This document shows, piece by piece, positions 34,101 through 46,100 of a stretch of DNA of 60,497 nucleotides. How positions within the stretch are numbered: position 1 is the stretch's first letter; the number at the start of each line of letters is the position of its first letter. The stretch is from Branchiostoma floridae. Lineage: Eukaryota; Chordata; Leptocardii; Amphioxiformes; Branchiostomatidae. A program made the translations under genes and the position numbers. The notes below the pieces were generated by a model. The model was not told the origin of the DNA. It did not search any database and worked only from the letters and a program-made list of their open reading frames with translations. The stretch is taken from contig NC_049980.1 of the NCBI RefSeq assembly GCF_000003815.2, forward strand, positions 6,016,030-6,076,526, given 5' to 3'.

Positions 34101-37100
34101 CAATCAAACCTGCAACAAGACCTAGATGCCCTTGACGCATGGACAAGTAAAAGTCACATGCAATTGCACCCAAATAAATGCAAAGTGATGCATTTTTTCT
34201 TCAGACGAACACCTCCCCCTCTCCCTTCTCTCCAACTAGCCGGCCACACCCTCCAGGAAGTAACTGTAGCAAGATTATTGGGAGTGTGGTTGCAAAGTAA
34301 CTTGAAGTGGGACAGCCATGTAACCCACATGGTTAAACAAAGCGGCAAACGTCTATTCATCCTAAGACGGTTGAAGATGTTCAGAGTTCCCGAACTTGAT
34401 CTAGTCACCATCTACACTTGCTACGTGCGCCCCATCTGTGAGTATGCTGTCCCTGTTTGGAATCCCGGACTTACCAAAACCCAGTCATTCCGTCTAGAGA
34501 CCATCCAACGCCGTGCTTGCCGCATCATTCTGGGCAAGAAGTACACTCACTACTCAGAAGCCCTCACTCAACTCGGACTACCCACCCTTGAATCCAGGAG
34601 GGAACAACTATGCAAGAAGTTCGGACTGAAACTTCTGAAATCGGCTTTCAGAGACTGGCTTCCCCAGTCCCGGGGTGAAGCTAGTGGTCGGCTAACGCGG
34701 ACTAGCCACAAACTGAACTCTATATACACACGAACTGAGCGCTACCGTAACAGTCCGATACCCTACATTACCAATGTATTGAATAAGGAATTGTGACCGT
34801 TAAACACGAATATTTTGTTGTTGATTTTAATGTTGATATATTATATTATATTATGATAGATTTTAAAGATTCCTTGTCAATTTTAACGATCTTTAACCGC
34901 AATAATTGTTATGGAAATTTATTACGATGGAGTGCCCTTGAAATGTTATACTTTTAAAATGGTTGTAAAGTCCGGAATCAATTCAGCCGCGGCTGCCATT
35001 TCTTGACTTGTATTATGCAATAAACCAGTATTATTATTTCATAGTTTACAGATAATGTTTGTGCTTGGCTTGGTAGAAGTTACAAGCCAGAAAGAGCTGT
35101 AACAGTTAACCTGACTAGCTAGAAATGTGAGTGCATAAAAAACTATAATGTATTTATTCCATTTGACTTGCAGGAAACCCAAGCTTGCAGTATCCTTCTA
35201 CCAGAGTGAAGTTGATGTGGGTGGACCTGCACACAATGCCAAGGAGCTGGTTTTCAAGGAGCATTGCAGGAGTAACAATGGGAACCATGTAGCTAAACTT
35301 GACGCACTTCTCTGTCAAGGTCAGAACTGGAATCTTGCTTGTAGTGTGTTGACTACTTTTGCCAAATAGATATCGGTAGCATTTGTATGTAATCTATTTA
35401 TATGTAATGTGTGTTTGTATTGTATGGTTGTAGTTGAACAGCATCTATCATTGGATTGTCATGTGAAAGTTGGTATATGGTTAAGTCTTGTCCTACAAAG
35501 AAAAATTCCAGGCATTTTGATATCAATAATGATGATTATTATAAACAGCCTCCAGTTTAATTCTGCTGTTCCAGTTTAATTCCTGACAGACCTCCCATAT
35601 CTCAGCAACGATATACCCAGATGGCCTAATATCACGTAGTATAGGTAAAAATGATGTAAGAAATACGTAGCCGCCATTGATGACCCCCTGGGGATTAGTC
35701 CAGTTATGCATAATTATGCATAATTATGCATAATTATGCATAACCCTTCTTAGAGTTATGCATAATTATGCATAATTATGCATAAGGTTTCTTAGGGTTA
35801 TGCATAATTATGCATAATTCTTCTTAGGTTTATGCATAATTATGCATAATAGTTCTTATTGCATGATAGTAATAAAGCGTACAGTGGTGATTATGCTTCA
35901 CTATGTTAACCATGATTCATTTACCGGTAGCTTTGCTGTCGTCATGTATGGTCTAGTGTAGAGGTACCGTAGGTTCTGGAGGACCTTTGTTATAATCTAC
36001 AAGCAGGTCTTACGCTGGCATTGATAGTACATGTATCATAAGTTTGGGAAAGAGTTACACCAATGAAAGGAGTGCAACTTTTCACCTGCGAAATTATATT
36101 TCTTCGTTTACTCCCATTAACATTCAGACAGTTATGTTATGTTTGCTCCTTCAAATGTTTTATCTGCAGCACCAACAAACAAAACATTCTTGGACTTTTA
36201 CAATGTACATGTATATTCAACGTCCTATCCTAGGTACTCATTTTCACCTGAGGTAAGTGAGGAAAGCTATGTAAAGTGCCTTTCCCAAGGGCACAAGGTT
36301 GGTGACGTGGCAAGGTTCGCACTCGCGACGTCTCGGTCTTGAGCCTAACATGCTGCCGCTGCGCCACGTGATCTCACTTGTATTTCAGCAATTGTATTCC
36401 ATCATTGGCTCAAGCACAGCCTTACTAATGCTTGTAATACCAGCAGACCTCTACACCAGTGGCTACTTCACAAGGCCTCTTGTTTACCTAAGATCATTTT
36501 GTAAGTAGCCATGGCAAATTAGTTTGTCTCAAAGTAACCCCATGAGCCCCCTTGCTGTGAGGAAACTGGGACACATTCAGGCAGAAGCTTAAGGCCCACA
36601 TTCCCAGTGAGAATGCCATGAAATTGCCATCTAATCACAGGTCCATGCATGGTCAATCTTACTCAAGAACATGTGCAGTGCCTTTTTTTCTTCAAATTAT
36701 TCCTGCTTAAATGTGTCTACTTGTCTACGTTTGCATGTGCCATACAACAATAAAACAGCCTATGTGTAGCTGCTGAGTAAAAACACATGCATGGTCATAC
36801 AATGTATGTCTACTGAATGCAGGCCCTCCTGTAGGGGGTCTTGGGGGAATGCCACTTCTGTCAAGAGAGGGTGCATTGATCATACTTTTGGGGCACCTTG
36901 AGTGTGTGGGAGAAAGAATCCTGCTCATATTATGTAGCTAAATAGGCAGCACGTCTGAGGGCAGAGGGCATAAGGTAATATACATGAGATTTACCTTGTA
37001 AATCAAGCATTTGATATGAAGAAATAATAGTCTTGTAGTGCTTAATTTTGTTCGGGTAAAATTTACTAGTAGGATCACCTCTCACTTTTCAGAGTGAAGT

Positions 37101-40100
37101 CTTATTGTACCAAGCCGATAAACAAAGCCTTTTTGTGACTTGATAATGTGGAAAAGAGAAAAAACCTGGAACACCCACTTTGGGCTTTGGGTAACACCAG
37201 AAGCTGGTATCATCATAGCAGCTGTTCTGGGACAACCTGTTTACTTAAAGGATTACTTTCTGACACTGAGCATGTCCATGACAGATGAGCTTGTTTCAAA
37301 TGTACTTCATTGACACATATACAGTGTACATATAACCTGGTCAATGACAAGTTTGCCCAATGCTACTTGCACTACAAATTGAGCCCATCAGCTGTAGGTT
37401 GAGTCACATTTAGTTGAATGTGACAGGATGTGTCCCTATTAAGCTTCCTGCATTCCAAGAACTTTCCATAAAGTTGCAAATTCACAGTGTGCCAGCAAAG
37501 AGTGTTCTGNNNNNNNNNNNNNNNNNNNNNNNNNNNNNNNNNNNNNNNNNNNNNNNNNNNNNNNNNNNNNNNNNNNNNNNNNNNNNNNNNNNNNNNNNNN
37601 NNNNNNNNNGAGATATCTTTCGGCCACATTCGGACAGGATTCAAAATGGCTTGCCATTTCAGTTCTCCATCGAATGAGATAAGAATGTTTCGAATAATGT
37701 TGGAATGCCGCATAATGCGGTCATACTGCAGTTAGAATAGTTAGAATACACTTAGAAACCACTTTGAATGCCATTCGAATGCACCTTGACGGTTTGTCAA
37801 AAACTTTCGAGTCAGCCAAAAGAACGGGCACAAATAGCTGGAATGCAGTAAGGATGTCTGGATCACACTACAAATTGTCAGGAATAGCGAAGAATTTTCA
37901 TTCCGACGGCATTCCGGCTGATTCTTGCTATCGTGTGAAGGGGGCTTAAAGGAAAACACTTTACACTGCATTCTGTACTTTTAACATTACACCATCAACA
38001 TTTTAAAGGGGGCTCACAGAAGTACTAGTATTAAGCAATTTGCCATAATAATATAAATTTGAAAGTAGACTGTTCATTAATCTACATGTGGAGAAGGCAC
38101 TATGACTTAATCGATTCAAAACAGAGCTTCATAATGGACATATTGAATACTATAGGTATTGGTATGCATCAGAATGATACAGCTACCTGGGAGCTTTCCC
38201 CAAAGGGAAAACCACTGGGAATGGGCAGACATGTAAGTCTCACTAAAGCTACATGTAGATATTGAAACATTCTTAAGTTTGTTACCTTCAGAAACCCTGT
38301 CCTTATTATCGATTCCTGTTAAGTGTTAATTTTGTAACATCATTTCAATCAAAAGTTGAGTTGTTGAAACAGAAATATTTTACAGGGCTATTAATATTAC
38401 AAAACACATTCAAATGAATGATGCACTTGTGTACAGTTGCTACTCATGAATCAAAGTTGCCAATGACTTTTTTCAATTGTATTGAATCAACAACCTTCAG
38501 ATAACAACTTTTCACCATCTCAATGTACATACCCTAATTTGGTAAGGGGGATATACCCTGCAAGATTGTTTTTGTACCACTCCCTGTGGTGACCCTTGGC
38601 CAGCCAAACCATAGATAATTGATCTGCCATGCACCCTGCCCTGGTTTTCAGTTGGCCATCTCAGAACAGAAAGCAGATCTGATGCTGAGCTGGAAGACAC
38701 TGATTTTTATCCTTCAGTGCTGGAAATACGTACTGGGTGCATGTGCACCAAATTTGGAACTGTGCACCCATTTTTTCGTAGGTTTACGTAATGAAAAGAT
38801 ATCAACATATACTGGTATGCAGCATATTCTTGATATCTAAACTGTTAGAAAGAAAATTAAATGTCTGCCATATCAAGAATTTGAAGCATTAGGGTTTATC
38901 TAAGTTATCAATGCTGCAACTTAACTCCACCATTGTTTTAGTAATATATCTTAGCATTTTTGGACAACATGCAGAAATTGTATTATAATTTCAATTTTCC
39001 AATGATATTACATTGACACTTTTCTGCTTGTTTTTTTATAACATAAGTTGGCTAAAAAACATTGTGTGAATTATTCCTTTCCAGTTTTCTTACTAATGTT
39101 TTTATGAACAAATTAAGCACAGTATAAAAAATTAAATGAACAGAATGAAGTCTAAGTAGGTTTTTCGGGCATTCTACTATTTATGTGGTGCATCCCAATT
39201 TTTTTTAGTTTAAAATTTTAGGTTGGGTTCACAAGTGCACCTAATCCCAAAAATGAATTTCAAGCTGTCATTTCTCCATTTTATGAAAGTTTTTCCCAGT
39301 TCCTAAAATGACACTTGAACCTAAAGATCTTCAGAGACCAGTGTTGTCATTTTCATGAGGTGTTGCAGACTGGGGAGTGGGATCTGTAGATCAGACTGAT
39401 ACATTGTTTGTATGTACTGCATCTTGTACCCTACACTCACACTGAGACCATCTGCTCTTGGCTGACATGTGAGGATGGTGATATTTTGTTCTGGGTGGTG
39501 TTGTCATGCCATGGTGTAGGGGTGGGGGTTGCTTGTCTCTCTAGTGCTCAGTGAGCCTCTTTTTAAAAGCCTTTTCTGTCTCACCAGCATACTGCTGGGC
39601 ATCAAAGTCTTGAAAAGTGATATTATAATACATGTTTGATGTCTGTTTTTGCCCCAAATCTCATACCTAGCAGTCCCCTTCAGAGGTTCCCCTACAGAAA
39701 CAAAGGGCTGATTCACTGGGGTCAGCTGAAAACCCCAAGAAACCTTGGCTGCAGCCACCCGTGAAATTTCAACTTAAGAGATGCATTCCTGGGAATGCTC
39801 AAATTACAGGAGAGAGAAGGCCAGGGAAAGTGGACATGGCCATGCCATTCTATCTCTATCATATTTAAAAAAAAAAAAAAAAACTCAGATTCTATTTTAT
39901 AAAGCAGTTACTAGTAGTTGTCTAAATTTTGTCTGAATTGGGAAATACAAGAATCTGAGTTTTTTTTTTTTTAATGTATGATAGAGATAGATAATCAAAA
40001 TTCAACAGAGTCATGAGCTAATTGACTCATTTGCATTAACTGTGTCTTAGCCTTGATATCCTTTGAAATCCAAATTGTCTTCAGCTTGACTTTGGCTTAG

Positions 40101-43100
40101 CTTTGTTTTCTTTGGAATCCAAATTGTCTTCAGTCTGAATTGTCTTACAACCTTTCCTTATTGGACATCTGAAATTGTCTTCATTCATAGTTAGAGTATA
40201 AAAGACCTGTTTCTTGCAGATCACTTCAGTGTCACTGACGAAGGAAAGTGGATTCTTTCCGAAACGTCTGACCGTTTCAAAACCATATCCAGTTGCTTGA
40301 GTAACTATTTTTGGCGTATCAACAGAGTCATATGTTTCTGTTCAGTTCTCCCCTACCCTCCCTGCTAATGCTGACTGGCACTATGTAGCTAATTGCCCTC
40401 AACCAACTGGCCCTCAGGGCCAGTTGGTTGAGGGCAATTAGCTTTCTAAAATTGTATGAAAAGGGCATCAGTCTCTATTGCCTTAGTTAAGGTTCCCAGG
40501 TAGGTGCCCTCATGGAAAGGCTGCCCCTTCCAATCTTCAAGTAGATGTAAGATCAGACTCAACTCAGTATTTTGACAATCTTTTGAGAAGTATTTTAATT
40601 TGCAACATGTAATACTCCTTTCTATAAGATTCTGCACTTCTTAATATTTCCTACTTAGTTTATTTATTTATTTATTTATTGATCTTAAGGGTAGTCCCTT
40701 CAATTAACGTAGTAACTTAGGAAGAGGCAAACCAGGAATAAATACCATACTTAAAAGATATTGCTTAAGTGCTTTACTTGTAAAAAAAACTAAAACAATG
40801 AAAACAGAGCCACTTACATCTGCTTGGAGATTAATGGATAAGAACCAAAGTGTCACCAAGAGATCACCACCCTCTTGAGTCCATGTGTTCTAAGGTTAAT
40901 GAGAAGTTCCTACCAGTGACAGAAAAACTCTACTCTACTCTACACTACTCATTATCAAATCTCTAGGTAATTATCACAATCATGTACATGTAGTATGACT
41001 TGATAAGGTTTCTAAATTAAACATTTGAAAAAGACAAGGAATATTTAATTAATTGTGCAAAATAGGACTCTATAGTCTTTAAGTCTCATTGATGTTTCCA
41101 ATAGGCACAGAAGGAAAGGTGATACTCAGTTGACCCCTTACCCTCTGGCACAGGCTGGAACCCATAGTTCCCTAGTGGTTTCTGGGCTGCTGGTGTACTA
41201 CACTTGTGGACAGAATGTCTGATAGATTCTGATCCTCTATAATTAGTCAACTCCAAAATGATTTTTCTAGGCACCAACAGTTAGATTAAGACACATACAT
41301 GTAGGATGGATTAAATAACTAAGTAGGAAGACAAAGACTGTTCTTGACTTCCTACTTACATGTACATATAGTTATTTTATCCATCTTATGTGTTGCCCTA
41401 CCAAACTATCAGTTTTCATTGACTTTATATGAGCAATATCATAGGCACCATCATTACTTTCTTTACTTTCCGACAAAAATTGTAAATAGGACGGTCTGGT
41501 ATTGGCTGAACCTTGTTGTGACAAGCCCTAAGTGGGTAACCCCAGTGAGGAGCAGTAACCAGGTGGGTGGAGCCATGACTAATCAATCCTCAAGCCAAGG
41601 AGGTTTGACTACTGGGTGGTACTATTGTCCTCTCCAGATCTCAGGCCAGACTTGGTGTTTCTACAGTTCAGAAACCTTATTTAGACCTGTCCTACCAACT
41701 ACATGTTCCAATTTTGTAACTGAGTAACTTTGATTGCACAGAGCAAGAACATGGGGGATCCACTCCAACTACTAAACTCAGAGCATTACCTGCAACCCCA
41801 ATAGTCTGTAGCAATATCAAAAAAAAGTTCCTTGGTTACTCTGGAAGTATATCTTTGCACCCCATTCACAGACATGACATTGCTCCTTCTGGATGGTGGA
41901 GTGTACACATATAACTTAACAAGTATAAAGGCAATAAGAAAAAAGGGATGTGTACAACCACAACTGCATAAAAAACAGCACTTTATTGCTAGAAGCGAAT
42001 AGAACTTGTATAAGTTGGCACTTTTGTAAGTGTGTTAAATTTCCTCCAGATAAGTTTAAATTACTTTTATGCTATAAAGTATCAGGACACACTGTAATGT
42101 CAGATTCTGCAGACACCCCAGGGCCTGCTTTAGCAGTGGTCGGTAACTTGCACACTTGCAAATGCAACCACTTTCTATGGCGCAGCCTGATTCTGTGACA
42201 GAGGTAGCACAGTGCGCAGCCTGAAATTTTGCAGTTTTACCCAACCTATGTGCATAAGCCTTTGTTTTCTTTCTTTATAAGATAAAAAATTAAGAAGGTA
42301 CATGTAACTGGAAGAAAAAATAATGGATATATTAAGTAGCTGATTTGAGAAAAATAAAAACTTGGAAGTGGGGCAACCTGAAATGTTGATGGCGCAACCT
42401 GGCTTTTGACTCAGGTTGTAGCCTAGGCAACAAGGCTGAAAAAAGGATTTTGAGTACTGGCTTTAGGCATGTGACACTCCCGGCTACTTTAGATTTATAC
42501 ATGTACAATGCACATCATAATTAAGATTATACATTTTTTCATCTAGCTATAGGGCTTATTCACGTGACGTCATCACCCCTTCCCTCCGAGCGCAGCCACT
42601 TTGGTGTACCATCACTACAGCTCCTCGGTTCCTCAGTATCTGAAGGTCTCTAAATCCGAGAAAAGTGATGTTGTTTGCCCGCTGTGTGACTATGCAAAGA
42701 GCCTCCAACCTCACGTCATATTTTCGCTACAAAAATCGGTTGGAAATTATCCATATTTCATCATTGAGGGACATTTTGCAGAAATCCAGTGAGTCACTTT
42801 ACGAGTATGGCAACAGTGACAGCGGAGTCCATTCATCTTGTCTTAGTTTGGAGTATTTGGTTCTGTGAATGACTTTCTGCACACTCAGTTCAAAGCGTAC
42901 AGGACTTACAACAACTTGTTGAAAAGTCCTTGTGGCAACTTAGTATCTGGACAAATACAGAGTGTAGGATGAGATTTTAGTTGATAGAAAGTACGTTGTC
43001 ATCTGGAAAGTTTGCCCTGACATTCTAAAGTTGGACTATCACCGTGAGGACCAGTCCTGTGTCAAGACGGGACCATTTTTGAGTGCCGCAGTTTTTGTTC

Positions 43101-46100
43101 ACACACAGTAAGCAATGCTGCATCTTGTACTAGACTACTCTTGTTTTTGTTTCATNNNNNNNNNNNNNNNNNNNNNNNNNNNNNNNNNNNNNNNNNNNNN
43201 NNNNNNNNNNNNNNNNNNNNNNNNNNNNNNNNNNNNNNNNNNNNNNNNNNNNNNNNNNNNNNNNNNNNNNNNNNNNNNNNNNNNNNNNNNNNNNNNNNNN
43301 NNNNNNNNNNNNNNNNNNNNNNNNNNNNNNNNNNNNNNNNNNNNNNNNNNNNNNNNNNNNNNNNNNNNNNNNNNNNNNNNNNNNNNNNNNNNNNNNNNNN
43401 NNNNNNNNNNNNNNNNNNNNNNNNNNNNNNNNNNNNNNNNNNNNNNNNNNNNNNNNNNNNNNNNNNNNNNNNNNNNNNNNNNNNNNNNNNNNNNNNNNNN
43501 NNNNNNNNNNNNNNNNNNNNNNNNNNNNNNNNNNNNNNNNNNNNNNNNNNNNNNNNNNNNNNNNNNNNNNNNNNNNNNNNNNNNNNNNNNNNNNNNNNNN
43601 NNNNNNNNNNNNNNNNNNNNNNNNNNNNNNNNNNNNNNNNNNNNNNNNNNNNNNNNNNNNNNNNNNNNNNNNNNNNNNNNNNNNNNNNNNNNNNNNNNNN
43701 NNNNNNNNNNNNNNNNNNNNNNNNNNNNNNNNNNNNNNNNNNNNNNNNNNNNNNNNNNNNNNNNNNNNNNNNNNNNNNNNNNNNNNNNNNNNNNNNNNNN
43801 NNNNNNNNNNNNNNNNNNNNNNNNNNNNNNNNNNNNNNNNNNNNNNNNNNNNNNNNNNNNNNNNNNNNNNNNNNNNNNNNNNNNNNNNNNNNNNNNNNNN
43901 NNNNNNNNNNNNNNNNNNNNNNNNNNNNNNNNNNNNNNNNNNNNNNNNNNNNNNNNNNNNNNNNNNNNNNNNNNNNNNNNNNNNNNNNNNNNNNNNNNNN
44001 NNNNNNNNNNNNNNNNNNNNNNNNNNNNNNNNNNNNNNNNNNNNNNNNNNNNNNNNNNNNNNNNNNNNNNNNNNNNNNNNNNNNNTATTACTTGCACATC
44101 AGCTGTTGTGTACTAGTATGTGTTACACTCTACTGCATTGTAAAAATGTGCATAAAGCAGTTACTGTAGATACAATGTATGTAAATACGTTTGTGACTGC
44201 ATCTGTAACTGTAAGTAGTGACACCTAGTGCTGTAGTACAAGTGAACCAGTCAGAATTACCCTGATTGTCACAGACTGTCACAGAAATGTTGGAGTAAAT
44301 AAAGTATTAAGGTTGTGAAGAAAACAAGCCTCTTTCAGTGACTTACCAACCTAATGACCTGAGTGAGTGAGTGTAGGTCTACTATCTAATACCATGACAT
44401 TAACTGTAGCATAGCATATTATTTCATATTTTGTACTTTGATGGAGAATTCTGCATGTGGTTTATTGCAGACTTCGGTAGTCAGACTTCTGTTCGTAATT
44501 CTACAGCCAAATGCAGAAATCTGAAGAACTGATTTAGTCCCACGGGGCCTGCGATGTTACCTAAATATAGATGTAATTGTCATCATGTAGTATATGTTGT
44601 ATTCTGAAATAAAGAATATCCTTCTAAAGCTATACCATAATAATCATGTTTCTGGGTCTAGAGTGTTTTCCATATTTAGAGTGTTGCCTGTTAAATGAAA
44701 ACTTGATAGTTTGACATAGCTTAACAGTTACAAATGTACTGATTAATTGATAAAGATTTGTTTTAGGAAATAACTTTTAGATAACTGCTAAACTCTTTCC
44801 CAAACTTATGATACTATCAATGCCAGCGCAAGACCTGCTTGTAGATTATAACAAAGGTCCTCCAGAACCTACTGTACCTCTACACTAGACCATACATGAC
44901 GACAGCAAAGCTACCGGTAAATGAATCATGGTTAACATAGTGAAGCATAATCACCACTGTACACTTTATTACTATCATGCAATAAGAACTATTATGCATA
45001 ATTATGCATAAACCTAAGAAGAATTATGCATAATTATGCATAACCCTAAGAAACCTTATGCATAATTATGCATAATTATGCATAACTCTAAGAAGGGTTA
45101 TGCATAATTATGCATAATTATGCATAATTATGCATAACTGGACTAATCCCCAGGGGGTCATCAATGGCGGCTACGTATTTCTTACATCATTTTTACCTTT
45201 ACTACATGATATTAGGCCATCTGGGTATATGGTTGCTGAGATATGGGAGGTCTGTCAGGAATTAAACTGGAACAGCAGAATTAAACTGGAGGCTGTTTAT
45301 AATAATCATCTGGTGTATTTTGCCAGCCAGTAGGTACCCAATGAGTAATGAGGCTGTTTAAAACCAGATTTTAATAGAAAGGATGAAGGAATCTTCATTA
45401 CAAATTGTCAAAAAAAATTTACAAAAAAAGTATTGGCTTAAGTACTTAAATTAAACTTGCTAGTGGAGGCTAGTTCTGGTACGAAATGTCTGATCAGCCT
45501 GTCCTTAATGTTCCTTTTCTTTGTCTTGTTGTACAGGACCATTCAAGGACATGCATCCATTTGACGTTGACATTGCCCCCCACCAGAGTATCCCGGAAGG
45601 TCCCGCACGACTTGTCATCTTCCCTTCCTACATCAGCGTCGTCAAGAGATACAAGCAGAAAAAACAGAAAGACGTCAACAGGAGAGGAGGAGGCCAGATA
45701 GCCACCATAAAGAGAGAGATGCGTCAGCTCCCAATGGTCGTGAAACTGAAGGAACTGGACAATTTCAGCCCCTTGCAGCTAGGGTTCAGGTTCGAGGTCT
45801 TCCAACAGTCGTACTTCTTCGGTTGCAACGAGGGAGGAGAGGAGATGAACAACTTGGTGAGCTCGTATCGCCACAACAGGAGGAACAGTATCTTCCAATT
45901 TTCCGACGGAAAGATGATTTGCTTGCCCGGGTCAGCGCCTCAAGAAAGAAAAGCACCAGATCACAGGTGTCTGAGAAGACTGAGAAGTGAATCGCACCTG
46001 CCTAAAAGGAACAAACATCCTGTTCTTCAGCGCCAAGTTAGTGCCCCAGCAATAGTGTTCCGTCCTGAAGATCAGAAGGAGATCAGTCATCATGAAGATG

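Noticed and set aside
35523-35711. Conserved 62-codon ORF also present at 45130-45333
   Set aside because: The similarity is explained by the inverted DNA repeat itself; there are no splice or domain signals and the reading frame shows no constraint.
41344-41727. 127-codon plus-strand ORF
   Set aside because: No recognisable domain, atypical composition and no splice sites; consistent with chance in an intron.
42601-42868. ORF with PLCDYAK (possible zinc-binding) near ACGTGACGTCATC
   Set aside because: Only one Cys pair is present, there are no splice signals, and the flanks look like repeat DNA.
43115-44169. ORFs of over 300 codons
   Set aside because: They are almost entirely N; only a few codons at each end are real sequence.
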